Of a DNA stretch of 64,000 bases, positions 51,045-60,392 are shown one piece after another. Position numbers and translations under genes: made by a program. The stretch covers positions 1-64,000 of the forward strand of contig JAQBPB010000049.1 in NCBI GenBank assembly GCA_028287745.1, given 5' to 3'. This DNA comes from Chloroflexota bacterium. Its GTDB lineage: Bacteria > Chloroflexota > Chloroflexia > Chloroheliales > Chloroheliaceae. The notes beneath the pieces were generated by a model. That model ran no database searches and was not told where the DNA came from. It saw only the letters and a list, made by a program, of their open reading frames with translations. The stretch's first letter is position 1, and each line of letters begins with the position of its first letter.

Positions 51045-52835
51045 ATGGCTATACCTGAACAGGACCTTCACCGCCAAATCGCCCGGGGTTTGCGCAAAGG
51101 TAAACTGCCCCACCTTCCGCCAGCCGCCTCGCCGGTTTCGAGCCTGGTGCAGCTTACCCTGGAAGTGCCACCGGATGCTCACCCGGAAGCGGTTTTTAGC
51201 GACCTCCGGCGCGAAAATTCCTGGCGGGTGGCTTTTGGCTATGCCGGGCAGAACCTGTGGCAGGCAACCATTATGCTCCCTCAAGAGCCGACTATCCTGC
51301 GCTATCACTTCTTATTGGCCGATGGCACCAAAATCCAGGAACACCGCCAGGTTGAGGGAGTGGACGAACCGTTGTTTGGCGTCTGGGAGTACCAGGATTA
51401 CCGGATTGCCGTTTACACTCCCACCGGCAACCCGCCTGACTGGGTGGCCGGGCAGGTCGCGTACCAGATATTTCCAGACCGGTTTGCCCAGGGGGACCCT
51501 GCCAGCCTGGCAAAAGGCACCCGCACGACCTACCAGTACGAGGCCCTATTGAAAGAGTGGACTGACCTGCCCGAGGTGCCGCCAAAAAGCCGGGACTTTT
51601 TCGGGGGCGACCTGCGCGGGGTGATTAACCGGTTGGATTATATCCGGGAACTGGGTATAACCTGTATTTACTTTACGCCTATCTTCGAATCGCCTACTAA
51701 CCACCGCTACGATGCCAGCGATTATTTCAAAATTGACTCGCGCCTGGGTACGGAGGCTGATTTGCGCGAGCTGATTGAAAAAGCCGGGGCTATGGGAATC
51801 AGGGTTTTGCTGGATGGTGTGTTTAATCACTGCTCCCAGGACAGCGTTTATTTCCGGGCCGCCCGGGCCGATAAACTTTCGCCCTATTATCGCTGGTTCA
51901 CGTTCAAGGAGTGGCCGGATAAATGGGAAGGCTGGCTGGGCGTGGTCAATATGCCGGAATTTGTGGAATGTCCCGAAGTTGAAGAATTTTTCTTTGGGAA
52001 AGGCGGCGTGGCCCAGCACTGGTTGGGCTACGGCACCGGCGGCTGGCGGACCGATGTTACGCCCTGGATTACCGATGAGTGGTGGCGGCGGTTCCGCTCA
52101 GCGGTCCGCCAGTCTTTTCCCGAAGCTTATCTGATTGCCGAGGATTGGGGCGATGCCACGCACCGGTTGCTTGGTGACAGCTTTGACGCTACCATGAACT
52201 ACCGCTTTGGCTATTCGGTGGGTGGTTGGGCCGGAGGTAAACTTAGTTCCCTGGAATTGAGCGACCGGCTGGAAACTCTACGGCGAGACACGCCACCGGC
52301 CCAGTTCCGGGCGCAGTTGAACTTGCTGGGTTCGCACGACACTGTGCGCCTGCTAACCAAATTAGAGGGTAACAGGGAGCAGGTGAAATTAGCGGTTAGT
52401 TTCATGCTGGCTTACCCTGGCGTGCCGATGGTGTATTACGGGGACGAAGTTGGCATTGAAGGCACCTTTGCCGAAGACAGCCGCCGCCCGTTCCCCTGGG
52501 ATAGCCTGGACAAAAAGCCTGATTTGCTCGGCTTTTTCCGGAAGGCTATCAATACTCGCCAGTCCAGCCCGGCCCTCATGTATGGCGATGTTTCGACCCT
52601 TTACACTGATAGTGACGCCTTTGCGCTCCTTCGAAGCTATGCGGGCGAACAGGTATTGGCTGTTTTTAATAACAAAGCGGCCCCGGTTGAGGTTGTCATC
52701 CCGCTGGAGGCCGGTTTGCAGGACCGTGACTGGCGTTCTATTTTGGACGATTCCCATACCTTCCAGGTCACCGGCGAGAAGCTTAGAATAACTTTGCCTG
52801 GTTATGGTTCCGCCTGGCTGCGGTCTAACGCTTAA
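51045..52835 (+). CDS. Alpha-amylase family GH13 (neopullulanase/cyclomaltodextrinase-like)
   Basis: 596 residues, no signal peptide, so cytoplasmic. GH13 catalytic elements in order: GVFNH, GWRTDVTPW (nucleophile D337), LIAEDW (acid/base E366) and LLGSHD (D432). N-terminal domain of about 110 residues resembles the N-domain of cyclomaltodextrinase/neopullulanase, followed by VAYQIFPDRFA. It would split maltodextrins, cyclodextrins or pullulan imported by a sugar transporter. ATG 51045 has GGAG 7 bases upstream; TTG 51033 is an unlikely alternative. Confidence 0.92.
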   Translation: MAIPEQDLHRQIARGLRKGKLPHLPPAASPVSSLVQLTLEVPPDAHPEAVFSDLRRENSWRVAFGYAGQNLWQATIMLPQEPTILRYHFLLADGTKIQEHRQVEGVDEPLFGVWEYQDYRIAVYTPTGNPPDWVAGQVAYQIFPDRFAQGDPASLAKGTRTTYQYEALLKEWTDLPEVPPKSRDFFGGDLRGVINRLDYIRELGITCIYFTPIFESPTNHRYDASDYFKIDSRLGTEADLRELIEKAGAMGIRVLLDGVFNHCSQDSVYFRAARADKLSPYYRWFTFKEWPDKWEGWLGVVNMPEFVECPEVEEFFFGKGGVAQHWLGYGTGGWRTDVTPWITDEWWRRFRSAVRQSFPEAYLIAEDWGDATHRLLGDSFDATMNYRFGYSVGGWAGGKLSSLELSDRLETLRRDTPPAQFRAQLNLLGSHDTVRLLTKLEGNREQVKLAVSFMLAYPGVPMVYYGDEVGIEGTFAEDSRRPFPWDSLDKKPDLLGFFRKAINTRQSSPALMYGDVSTLYTDSDAFALLRSYAGEQVLAVFNNKAAPVEVVIPLEAGLQDRDWRSILDDSHTFQVTGEKLRITLPGYGSAWLRSNA

Positions 52836-52850
52836 GCAAGACAATAAAAT

Positions 52851-52893
52851 AAAGGCCGGTGACTTTTTTGCGAATGTCATCGGTCTTTATTTT
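52851..52893 (+). terminator. Intrinsic terminator after the GH13 gene
   Basis: 13-bp arms with two G-U pairs (52851-52863, 52876-52888) and a T-rich tail. Confidence 0.85.
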
Positions 52894-52991
52894 TCTGTTT
52901 TCTTTGTTTTGTTTCTTTGTTTTCTTAGTTTATTGAAAAGCAGAAGAAAGCGCCCCATTGTACCGGTTTCGGCACAAAAGCCCCGGGGTAA

Positions 52992-54002
52992 TTAGCTCAT
53001 TAGAAACTGGTAGGTAGCGTCTTCCAGTTCAATGTATCCTCGCGCTAAAGCCTCGGCCCGTTTGCGGCTGGTTTCGTCACCGGGCAGGCGCGGGCCGCTG
53101 GAGCCTGGTGTCGGCTTAATCCCATAAAGGTCGCTTACGAACTGCTCCACCCGCTGGTTAAACTCGTCCAGGCTAACGAACAGGTCTGGCCGGTAGGCCA
53201 TGAATAGACCGTGAAAGTAGTCGGGGCCGTGGATGTAACCTTCCTGGCGGCCGAGGGAACCACCGCTCCCGGCTGCCGTCAGTAATTCGATAACCAGGCC
53301 CAGCCCGAAGCCTTTGTACCCGGCCAGCGGCAGCAGACGCGGGCGTCCGTGTTCGTTCAGGGCGGCGTGCGGGTCGGTTGTGGTCTGCCCGTCCGGGCCT
53401 AGCGCGATGCCTTCCGGCAGAGGTTTGCCGCTGACCTGGGCCTGTAGAATCTGGTTGAAGGTCCCGGCGGAGGTAGCCATATCCAGCAGAATTGGGGTGG
53501 TGTCGCGCCTGGGTATGCCCACCGAGATGGGATTGGTGCTTAACAGTGGTTCCAGGCCGCCATAGGGCACCACTGCCGCCGGGGCATTTGCCAGGGCCAG
53601 ACCGATAAAGCCTGCCTCGGCAATCGCCCTCGTATAGTAAGAAAGAATACCGCTGCCGCCGGACTTGCGGACGGCGACCATTGCCAGCCCGGTGACCCCG
53701 GCCTTTTTGATGACCAGTTGCATGGCGGAATAGTTTACATAATAAGCATGATGAAAGCCGCCGTCCACCAGGGCCGAAACCGGCGTTTCATTTAGAACTT
53801 GAAGCGGAGTGCGGCGGTCGGCCCCTAACCTGAACTGTTCCAGGTTGTTGCGCAAGTGGCGCAGGCCGTGCGAGGGCCGCTGGCACAATTCACCTTCCAG
53901 GTAAATTGGAGCGGCAATTTCGGCTTCTTCGCGGTCCACGCCGTGGCGCAACATTTTGGCTATGGCAATTTCGGTGGCTTCTACCAGGCTAATTCGCTTC
54001 AT
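52992..54002 (-). CDS. Ldh2-type malate/lactate dehydrogenase family oxidoreductase
   Basis: 336 residues. NAD(P)-dependent dehydrogenase family with a non-Rossmann fold, including malate, ureidoglycolate, sulfolactate and 2,3-diketogulonate enzymes. The opening GVDREEAEIAAPIYLEGEL..SHGLRHL and the block LANAPAAVVPYGGLEPLLSTNPISVGIP are typical, as is LLPLAGYKGFGLGLVIELL toward the C-terminus. Exact substrate is unknown. ATG 54002 has AAATAAGATATG upstream with weak pairing. It stands at the end of a run of minus-strand genes. Confidence 0.88.
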   Translation of the reverse strand: MKRISLVEATEIAIAKMLRHGVDREEAEIAAPIYLEGELCQRPSHGLRHLRNNLEQFRLGADRRTPLQVLNETPVSALVDGGFHHAYYVNYSAMQLVIKKAGVTGLAMVAVRKSGGSGILSYYTRAIAEAGFIGLALANAPAAVVPYGGLEPLLSTNPISVGIPRRDTTPILLDMATSAGTFNQILQAQVSGKPLPEGIALGPDGQTTTDPHAALNEHGRPRLLPLAGYKGFGLGLVIELLTAAGSGGSLGRQEGYIHGPDYFHGLFMAYRPDLFVSLDEFNQRVEQFVSDLYGIKPTPGSSGPRLPGDETSRKRAEALARGYIELEDATYQFLMS

Positions 54003-54085
54003 ATCTTATTTAGAACCCTCTGTGAATGGCGCAGGATAGGTTACCTGCGGTATAACAACCGCGAAAATTGCCGGTTGAAAAGCTT

Positions 54086-54385
54086 TTAGAAATGGAAAAG
54101 TTGGCGAATAAATGACCGGAAAGTCGGGTTGGCGAGTTCTACCACCGTCTTTCCGGCCCCATCTTCATACAGGCGAACATGCGGCCAGCCCGCATATTTA
54201 AGGGTCTGGATAAAAGCAGCCGCTACCGGGCGAGAGATTTTCAGGTCGGAGTCGAGATAAAGGGTTTGTCCATCTTTCAAGGCACGCCGGTTAGTTTCTA
54301 TTCCAAAGCTGACTGCTTCTTCCAGCTCTTTTAAGGCTTGCTGGTCTTCATCGGACAGGATTATTTCGGTCGGCTTACCACGCAT
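54086..54385 (-). CDS. Small hypothetical protein
   Basis: 99 residues, not recognised. Helical N-terminal half (LSDEDQQALKELEEAVSFG) and a beta-alpha end (HVRLYEDGAGKTVVELANPTFRSFIRQLF) that looks like a compact globular domain. ATG 54385 follows AGGAAGG at 9 bases. The preceding gene on the same strand (54421-54837) is 35 bases upstream, so they are likely one operon. Confidence 0.6.
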   Translation of the reverse strand: MRGKPTEIILSDEDQQALKELEEAVSFGIETNRRALKDGQTLYLDSDLKISRPVAAAFIQTLKYAGWPHVRLYEDGAGKTVVELANPTFRSFIRQLFHF

Positions 54386-54420
54386 ACAGTTGAGCCTTCC
54401 TGTTTATCCGGTAGCCCGGT

Positions 54421-54837
54421 TTACACCGGCCCTTCCTCACTACCGGGCGAATTTCTCCTGGCCGGTGAAATGTTCGAGGGGTCTTCCGTTGTTTCGATTT
54501 TCGTTTTGCTCGTCTGTTTGGAACGGGCGACACTTTCATCTATACTGGTGGCAACTTCATCCACCAGTGATTTAAAAGCCATAAACCCTTCGCGCAAAGA
54601 ATTTTTGGCGTGGTAGCGGGATTGGCCGGGCAGGAGATTTAGCGGCAGGGCCATCAGGTTAAACGAGAGCCTGCCAATCTGGCCTACCAGGTTAGCGACA
54701 TCCGGGTCGGATTTATTGCTCGGTTGGTGAGCATCTTCCAGGTATAATTCTTCATTCCCGGCAGGATTGGCCGGGATTTCGGTAACTTTAATCTTGTCGC
54801 TATCATCCACTATCTTTACTCTGATTGTTTCATCCAT
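54421..54837 (-). CDS. Hypothetical protein with central helix
   Basis: 138 residues, not recognised. A short beta-like N-terminus (IRVKIVDDSDKIKVTEI), an acidic linker, a mainly helical middle (residues 45-105, GQIGRLSFNLMALPLNLLPG...REGFMAFKSLVDEVATSIDE) and a disordered acidic tail. The strong AGGAGG 7 bases before ATG 54837 supports a real gene. Resembles loosely helical chaperone-like or phasin-like small proteins only in composition; no claim is made. Confidence 0.6.
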   Translation of the reverse strand: MDETIRVKIVDDSDKIKVTEIPANPAGNEELYLEDAHQPSNKSDPDVANLVGQIGRLSFNLMALPLNLLPGQSRYHAKNSLREGFMAFKSLVDEVATSIDESVARSKQTSKTKIETTEDPSNISPARRNSPGSEEGPV

Positions 54838-54941
54838 TCCGGAACCTCCTTGTTATACAGGACTCTGGCCTGGCGCTTGTAAATGCCCGGCCCTTTCCTG
54901 CTCGGCTTTCTGGGGTGGTTTATCGGTTGTGGTCCAACTGC

Positions 54942-55721
54942 TTAACCGATAATACGTTCCACCCGGTCAATAAAGCGAAAAAGTTTGGTTGGTCCATAAT
55001 TACCGCCGGGCCGGGTTTCCGGCAACTCTTCCAGCATGTAAGTTTTAGATGATTCGGACGAGCGGTTGAGTTCGCGGATTGAGAGGCCCTTGCGGAAGTT
55101 GCGTTTATCTAACTTTTCGCCAAGGATAACTTCGTAGACTCGTTGCAATTCGGTCAGGGTAAACTTTTCGGGCAGGAGTTGGAAAGCGATATTGGAATAG
55201 CCCAGCTTGCCGCGCAGCCTTTGCAGGGTGTAGTCCAGGATTTGGCCGTGATCAAACGCCAGTTCAGGCAGCTTGTAGATTGACCACCAGGCCACCTCGC
55301 CCGCATCTGAACCAGCACGCAGGGTCTTTACCTGGCTGGCTTCGACCAGGGCGAAATAAGCTACCGTTATAACCCTGGTGCGAGGGTCGCGGCCCGGTTC
55401 CCCAAAGGTATAGAGCTGTTCAAGGTAGACGTTTGCCACCCCGGTTTCTTCGAGCAGTTCCCGGCGCGCCGCTTTATCCAGGCTTTCTTGCATTCCCACG
55501 AAACCACCCGGCACCGCCCACAGACCCTGGTAAGGCGGCACATTGCGCTTGACCAGCAGGACCTTCAAATCCTGGTCAGAAACCGTCAGGATTACAATAT
55601 CTACCGTGACGGAAGGCCGTTCGTAATTTGAGGGCTGGTAGGTTGCCAGGTATTCGTAATCGGCGGCCTGGAGCTGGCTTGGTTGAGTGTTTCCGGTGGT
55701 TTTCAGGTCTGCGTCAGCCAT
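54942..55721 (-). CDS. Nudix-type regulator, NrtR-like
   Basis: 259 residues. A Nudix domain with a complete box (G73, E79, R87-E88, E91-E92, G94) is followed by a C-terminal winged helix (about 170-235, FTLTELQRVYEVILGEKLDKRNFRKGL), the layout of NrtR regulators that sense ADP-ribose and control NAD or sugar pathway genes. The Nudix box is intact, so hydrolysis of ADP-ribose or a related compound is possible. Target genes are not evident locally. ATG 55721 lies after a weak GGGGGA. Confidence 0.88.
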   Translation of the reverse strand: MADADLKTTGNTQPSQLQAADYEYLATYQPSNYERPSVTVDIVILTVSDQDLKVLLVKRNVPPYQGLWAVPGGFVGMQESLDKAARRELLEETGVANVYLEQLYTFGEPGRDPRTRVITVAYFALVEASQVKTLRAGSDAGEVAWWSIYKLPELAFDHGQILDYTLQRLRGKLGYSNIAFQLLPEKFTLTELQRVYEVILGEKLDKRNFRKGLSIRELNRSSESSKTYMLEELPETRPGGNYGPTKLFRFIDRVERIIG

Positions 55722-55788
55722 AAATCCCCCTGTTAAAAGTGTTTTGCTTACACTCGATTATATAAGGATGACCGACCAGCGTCAACTA

Positions 55789-56280
55789 TTAAGATTTTGG
55801 GGTAGGGGTAGAGTCGGTGGTGCTAGCAGGGCGTGGTGGGATTTTCAGGGCCTGTCCAACCTGTAATTTATTAGGGTCCTCAATCTTATTGAGGTCTACC
55901 AGGTCATTATAGTCTACTTTAAGCCGGATAGAAATACCCAGCAGGGTGTCGCCAGGCTGCACCGTGTAATTATTGCCGACCACAGCCAGCGTGGGCGTCA
56001 GCCTGGGTGTGGGTGCGGCCGTATTGGGCGGGATGGTTGAAACAACTTCGGGTGTAGCGGCGGCGGTCCTGGTCGGATTAAGGGGTGCATTAGGCGTAGG
56101 CGGGACCGCCGTGGGTGTCTGGGGTAACGCGGTCGGCGTTACGACAACCACGAAAGGAGTAAGGCCTCCGCCTCCCTGGGGTGTCGGATAACCGCAGGCT
56201 GATAACAGCCAGGCTATCATTCCCAGCCCGGTGAGGGCTATTCCTTTTTTAATCCAATTTCTTACGAGTTCACTTACCAA
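55789..56280 (-). CDS. LysM-domain lipoprotein
   Basis: 163 residues from TTG 56280. Lipobox LLSAC after an N-terminal helix, a Pro/Thr-rich spacer of about 75 residues (TPTALPQTPTAVPPTPNAP), then one LysM domain (NYTVQPGDTLLGISIRLKVDYNDLVDLN...LQVGQALKIP). LysM binds peptidoglycan or other GlcNAc polymers, so it tethers to the cell wall or envelope. AAGG 8 bases before TTG supports this start; an ATG at 56328 would add 16 residues that do not look like a signal peptide. Promoter at 56438-56466. Confidence 0.85.
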   Translation of the reverse strand: MVSELVRNWIKKGIALTGLGMIAWLLSACGYPTPQGGGGLTPFVVVVTPTALPQTPTAVPPTPNAPLNPTRTAAATPEVVSTIPPNTAAPTPRLTPTLAVVGNNYTVQPGDTLLGISIRLKVDYNDLVDLNKIEDPNKLQVGQALKIPPRPASTTDSTPTPKS

Positions 56281-56437
56281 AATCCCAACCTTTATTTTTA
56301 ACACTCTTACCCCGGTTGACATAAACAATAAATAACAGGGGAAAGTACTGCTGCTCTCTACTTATAAAATGGCAAAAAATAAAGAAGAGCAGAACAGGTA
56401 TCAAAGATACGCTGACTGCCCTCCTCCCGACATGGAA

Positions 56438-56466
56438 ATTTTATCACCGACCGGGGTTTTTGTCAA
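56438..56466 (-). promoter_or_regulatory. Consensus-like promoter of the LysM lipoprotein gene
   Basis: Minus strand TTGACA (56461-56466), 17-base spacer, TAAAAT (56438-56443). Leader of about 150 bases including a GTATC/GATAC dyad at 56398-56410. Confidence 0.75.
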
Positions 56467-56597
56467 CATGGATTTTTGCAAACTGTCACAACATGAACTT
56501 GTCCGGCGCAATTTTAGAGGTGTCTGATTTTGCTGTAAGACCGGCTTTAGCAGGGCATCGTGCCAACCAACTTCTTTGCCGGGTTGAACCTGTTAAC

Positions 56598-57650
56598 TTA
56601 ATCAAGATAGGGTAACAGTTGGGGTATAAACTTACCGGCTACCGCGGATGAGTTAGGATGCGTACCGTCCTGGGTATCTTTTTCATAGTTATAGTTTGTC
56701 ACCTCGGCATAGCGAGTGCGGTTTTCCAGGCTTGCCACCGCTATTTCATCGCGGATAGCCTGGTTGAATTGCAAGCGGCTGGCTTCATCGCCGCCCACAC
56801 GTGGGAAAATTCCCAGCACCACGAACCGCGCTTCGGGTAAGCCTTCGGCCAGTTGCTTTAACATGCTGCGGTAGGCCGTCTTGAACTCTCCCAGCGGGAT
56901 TTTGCCGTACCAGTCGTTCGAACCGTAGTTAATCAGGACCACATCCGGCCGGAAAGGCAGTACGTCACGCTGGACCCAGAACTGGCCTTCTCTGGTTACA
57001 GTAGTGCCGCCCACTCCCCGGTTGATGGTTTCCCAGCCCTTAGTTTCGGCCAATCCCCAGGTTATACCACAGCCGTCAATTGTGGACGAGCCAAAGCCCA
57101 AAAGTTTTGTACGTGAGGGGTAAACCAGTGGCTTCCAGCGCCCATCCGTCCGTAGCGAAAGAGCCTCCAGTTTATCACCGGCCCGGTTTGCCAATCTCAG
57201 GCGAAATTTGTGCTGGTCCTTATTCAGGCCGTTTAAGATCCGGAAATAGCCGTATTTGCCGGTCTTTGGCGCGGTAAGCAAGGTAATAGGCCCGCTATCA
57301 ACTTCCATTTCAAAGGTCTGGCCCTTGTGGCGGCCGTATAGTTCCAACCAGCTCCCGGTAAAAGTGCCCTCAATGGTAGCGTCATTGTACCGGCTTACGC
57401 CCAGGTTCCTGTCGCCGGTGGGGCTTTCTTGCCACTCCCACCCGCCACTCAGCCGGATATACTGGCGTTCGACCATGGTTTTCAAGTGGGTCTCGCGGGT
57501 AATTTCATCTACCAGGATTTTGCCTGGGGTCTTACGAGCGGTATCGCTCAAAGCGCCCGTAAAGATCGGGTTAAACCAGCCGCCAAATATTTGAAACCCG
57601 ATTATTGATGTGACGAGGGCGGCAATTAAAAGTTGATTCCGATTTTTCAT
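56598..57650 (-). CDS. SGNH/GDSL hydrolase, membrane-anchored
   Basis: 350 residues. N-terminal membrane helix (about 7-25), a beta-sandwich-like domain to about residue 165, then an SGNH esterase: GFGSS (nucleophile Ser), GVGG (Gly block), YGSND (Asn block) and DGTHPN (Asp-His) in order. The two-domain layout matches carbohydrate esterases (CE2-like) that remove acetyl groups from polysaccharides. Acts outside the membrane. ATG 57650 has GGGGA 4-8 bases upstream. Preceded by a long structured intergenic region. Confidence 0.85.
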   Translation of the reverse strand: MKNRNQLLIAALVTSIIGFQIFGGWFNPIFTGALSDTARKTPGKILVDEITRETHLKTMVERQYIRLSGGWEWQESPTGDRNLGVSRYNDATIEGTFTGSWLELYGRHKGQTFEMEVDSGPITLLTAPKTGKYGYFRILNGLNKDQHKFRLRLANRAGDKLEALSLRTDGRWKPLVYPSRTKLLGFGSSTIDGCGITWGLAETKGWETINRGVGGTTVTREGQFWVQRDVLPFRPDVVLINYGSNDWYGKIPLGEFKTAYRSMLKQLAEGLPEARFVVLGIFPRVGGDEASRLQFNQAIRDEIAVASLENRTRYAEVTNYNYEKDTQDGTHPNSSAVAGKFIPQLLPYLD

Positions 57651-57786
57651 TCCCCAGGTATGCTCCGCTATAACCGTAACTATAATATGTTTGCTTACTT
57701 GTGGTGCAGCCCGGCTGCGGGCATAAAAAAAGGCCAGTTTATAGCCTAAGGTATCTTAGTTAGTTGAAAGTAAGTGATAATATAAC

Positions 57787-57798
57787 GAAACTAGTTTC
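57787..57798. promoter_or_regulatory. Palindrome GAAACTAGTTTC upstream of the SGNH gene
   Basis: Perfect 12-bp palindrome about 140 bases before the SGNH start. Possible operator. A TATTAT lies 5 bases farther downstream on the minus strand. Confidence 0.35.
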
Positions 57799-57853
57799 AA
57801 ACCTGTTATTTATTCAAATTATCCAGGCATTAACCAAAAATGTTTGACCGCCT

Positions 57854-57932
57854 GGCGGTTGTAAATTGCCTCTTTTCGCTCAAGAGGGATAGGACCGTAA
57901 CCCCTTACGGCATTATCTAATTTACAACCGCC
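57854..57932. ncRNA. Three-way-junction RNA-like element
   Basis: Perfect 14-bp closing stem (57854-57867 with 57919-57932) enclosing two hairpins: CCTCTT/AAGAGG (57869-57874 with 57882-57887) and CCGTAA/TTACGG (57894-57899 with 57904-57909, 4-base loop). Both strands can fold this way. On the minus strand it lies upstream of the SGNH gene, with a short AGGC/GCCT dyad and T7 at 57725-57747 in between; the remaining gene-free stretch 57651-58056 shows nothing else but the palindrome at 57787. No known riboswitch class is recognised. Confidence 0.5.
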
Positions 57933-58056
57933 AACTTACTCTCTCAGATTTATATATATTTATCATAGCACAAAGAACATTACAGCAAGATTACGAAAAG
58001 CCCCGCGATTAGCCATTTTTAAGTCAATTTGCGACTGTTTCCTAAATCAGGATAAT

Positions 58057-58096
58057 AAAAAGGCCTCTCCTTTGCGGTGCAAGAGAGAGGCTTTAA
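58057..58096 (-). terminator. Terminator of typA
   Basis: Minus-strand arms 58085-58094 and 58059-58069 with one bulge, then T5. It begins 10 bases after the typA stop. Confidence 0.88.
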
Positions 58097-58104
58097 TTAA
58101 AAAT

Positions 58105-59937
58105 TTACTTGCCTTTTTTCTGGCTGGATACGCGCTCGCCGTGGTTCAAGATACGCTTGCGCAAACGGATGTTCTTGGGCGTTACTTCGACCAGTTCGTC
58201 GTTTTCGATAAAGTCCAACGACTGTTCCAGGCTCAGTAAAATCGGCGGAGTTAAGCGGACCGCGATATCCGAAGTCGAACTGCGGATGTTGGTCAGCTTC
58301 TTCTCACGCGAGACGTTGACCGGGATATCCTGCTCGCGGGCGCAAAGGCCGACAATCATACCTTCGTAAACGGCGGTGCCGGGTTCTATGAAGGTCTGAC
58401 CGCGTTCCTGGGAGTTTGCCAACCCGTAGCCGGTAGCCACTCCGTCTTCGGAAGCCACCAATACGCCGTTGCGGGACTGGCCCATATCGCCATACCAGGG
58501 TTCGTAACCCATGAAAAGGCTGGAAACCGTACCGTTACCGCGGGTAGCGGTCAGGAAGACGTTCCGGAAGCCGATCAAGCCACGAGTCGGGATGGAGAAT
58601 TCCAACCGGGTGCGGCCTTTACCGTCGGGCATGTACTTGACCATCTGGGCCTTGCGGCGCCCTAACAGCTCAATTACGCCACCCTCATATTCCTCATCGG
58701 TATCAATAATCAGGTGTTCGACCGGTTCCATGAGCTTACCGTCCACCGTTTTGGTGATAACTTCCGGCCGGGAAACCTGGAATTCGTACCCTTCACGGCG
58801 CATGGTTTCAATCAGGATTGAAAGGTGCAGTTCGCCGCGGCCTGAAACCAGGAACACGTCGGCCTGGTCGGTATCCTGGACCCGCAGGGCCACGTTCATA
58901 TCAAGTTCGCGGTACAGCCGCTCACGCAACTGGCGGGAAGTGCTGTAAGTGCTTTCGCGTCCGCCAAAGGGGGAAGTATTGACCCCGAAGGTTAACTGCA
59001 AAGTCGGCTCTTCCACGTCAATTACCGGTAAGGCTTCCGGGTTCTCCAGGTCAGAGATAGTCTCGCCAATACTGACATCACTGATACCGGCAAAAGTGAT
59101 AATATCTCCGGCGCTGGCTTCGTCCACCTCCATCTTGGAAAGGCCCACGAAGGTGAAAAGCTGGGTAATCTTCTGGCGGGTGACTTTACCCTCACGGTTG
59201 ATGCGGCTAACCTGCGAAGAAGCTTTAATTGTACCGCGAGTAATCCGGCCTACCCCAATCCGGCCCAGGTGGGAATTGTAATCCAGGCTGGTTACAAGGA
59301 GCTGGAGGGGCGCGTCAACCTCGATCAACGGGGGCGGTACGTGAGTCAGAATAGTTTCGAACAGGGCTCCCAGGTCGAGAGCGTCACTGGTCTCTTCGGC
59401 GGTCAGGGCCGCTTTGCCTTCTTTAGCAATGGCGTAAACTACCGGGAAATCCAGTTGCTCGGCGTCGGTAGCCAGTTCCAGGAAAAGATCCTGGGTCATG
59501 CTTAGCACAACTTCCGGCCGGGCGGTTGGCCGGTCGATTTTGTTGATGACGACAATCGGCTTGAGGCCCATTTCGAAAGCTTTGGTGAGGACGAAGCGGG
59601 TTTGTGGCATTGGTCCGTCAACCGAGTCGATCAGCAGCAAGCAGCCGTCGGCCATATTTAACACCCGCTCTACTTCACCACCGAAGTCGGCGTGGCCGGG
59701 GGTGTCAATAATATTGATCTTGGTTCCCTTATATATTACAGCCGTGTTCTTGGCCAGGATGGTAATACCTTTTTCCCGTTCCAGGTCATTAGAATCCATA
59801 ATAAGGGTGCCAACGGTTTCATTCTTACGAAAAATATTACTCTGCTTGAGCAGGCCGTCCACCAGAGTGGTCTTGCCATGGTCAACGTGAGCTATGATAG
59901 CGACATTTCTGATATCGTCGCGTGTTACGTGTGGCAC
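58105..59937 (-). CDS. typA: Translational GTPase TypA/BipA
   Basis: Ribosome-binding GTPase of the EF-G family, 610 residues, the normal length, important for ribosome assembly and stress growth, notably in the cold. G1 AHVDHGKT at 16-23, G2/effector near [19 protein letters not shown]3 DTPGH, G4 NKID, then EF-G-like domains II and III and the TypA-specific C-terminus ([28 protein letters not shown] and [17 protein letters not shown]). GTG 59937 has GGGAG 8 bases upstream. It carries its own promoter (60055) and terminator. Confidence 0.95.
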   Translation of the reverse strand: MPHVTRDDIRNVAIIAHVDHGKTTLVDGLLKQSNIFRKNETVGTLIMDSNDLEREKGITILAKNTAVIYKGTKINIIDTPGHADFGGEVERVLNMADGCLLLIDSVDGPMPQTRFVLTKAFEMGLKPIVVINKIDRPTARPEVVLSMTQDLFLELATDAEQLDFPVVYAIAKEGKAALTAEETSDALDLGALFETILTHVPPPLIEVDAPLQLLVTSLDYNSHLGRIGVGRITRGTIKASSQVSRINREGKVTRQKITQLFTFVGLSKMEVDEASAGDIITFAGISDVSIGETISDLENPEALPVIDVEEPTLQLTFGVNTSPFGGRESTYSTSRQLRERLYRELDMNVALRVQDTDQADVFLVSGRGELHLSILIETMRREGYEFQVSRPEVITKTVDGKLMEPVEHLIIDTDEEYEGGVIELLGRRKAQMVKYMPDGKGRTRLEFSIPTRGLIGFRNVFLTATRGNGTVSSLFMGYEPWYGDMGQSRNGVLVASEDGVATGYGLANSQERGQTFIEPGTAVYEGMIVGLCAREQDIPVNVSREKKLTNIRSSTSDIAVRLTPPILLSLEQSLDFIENDELVEVTPKNIRLRKRILNHGERVSSQKKGK

Positions 59938-59995
59938 TTAAAAAACTCCCTTACCGCCGGTTCAAATTCACACCGGCCATTTTAGGACAAACAAC

Positions 59996-60017
59996 AGGCG
60001 GCCAGATGGGGCCGCCT
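59996..60017 (-). promoter_or_regulatory. Stable hairpin in the typA leader
   Basis: AGGCGGCC (59996-60003) pairs with GGCCGCCT (60010-60017). A second dyad GCCGG/CCGGC (59956-59977) follows nearer the start. Both lie in a leader of about 110 bases. Confidence 0.5.
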
Positions 60018-60054
60018 CGCCTTGTCTTGTTCTAAACCTACTTTTTCAATAACT

Positions 60055-60063
60055 ATTTTACCA
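60055..60063 (-). promoter_or_regulatory. Extended -10 promoter of typA
   Basis: Minus strand TGGTAAAAT (TG-n-TAAAAT). The -35 region is weak. Confidence 0.5.
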
Positions 60064-60130
60064 CAAAATGGGCCGCTGTAGGGAATGACCAAAAAAAGAA
60101 ACTTTTTTGTGAAAATCGTTTCAAATTGGC

Positions 60131-60159
60131 TTGATTTTTACCAGGCGGCATGGTATTAT
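60131..60159 (+). promoter_or_regulatory. Promoter of the T-box leader
   Basis: TTGATT (60131-60136), 17-base spacer, TATTAT (60154-60159) with TG two bases before the -10. Predicted transcript start near 60166. Confidence 0.6.
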
Positions 60160-60294
60160 TCTTTTCGCCCGGGGATAGCAAGCGGGCTTAAAAAAATGAA
60201 GAGCAAACAACCGCGAACAGGAGTAGTAAGCCTCCTACACTAGAGAGCCGCCGGGGGTGGAAAGGTGGCAAAAAAGGCTGAACTCGCCTGGGAG

Positions 60295-60323
60295 TTGCGC
60301 CGGTGAACAAAATATGTTATATT
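60295..60323 (+). promoter_or_regulatory. Possible separate promoter for tRNA-Ala inside stem I
   Basis: TTGCGC (60295-60300), 17 bases, TATATT (60318-60323), about 70 bases before the tRNA. It overlaps the 3' foot of T-box stem I. Confidence 0.45.
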
Positions 60324-60392
60324 TAGCCGGTGCCGGGAAAGCCCGTTAAAGCTTAAATAAGCGGACAGATTACAACCAGTTCCAGTCAAAAT

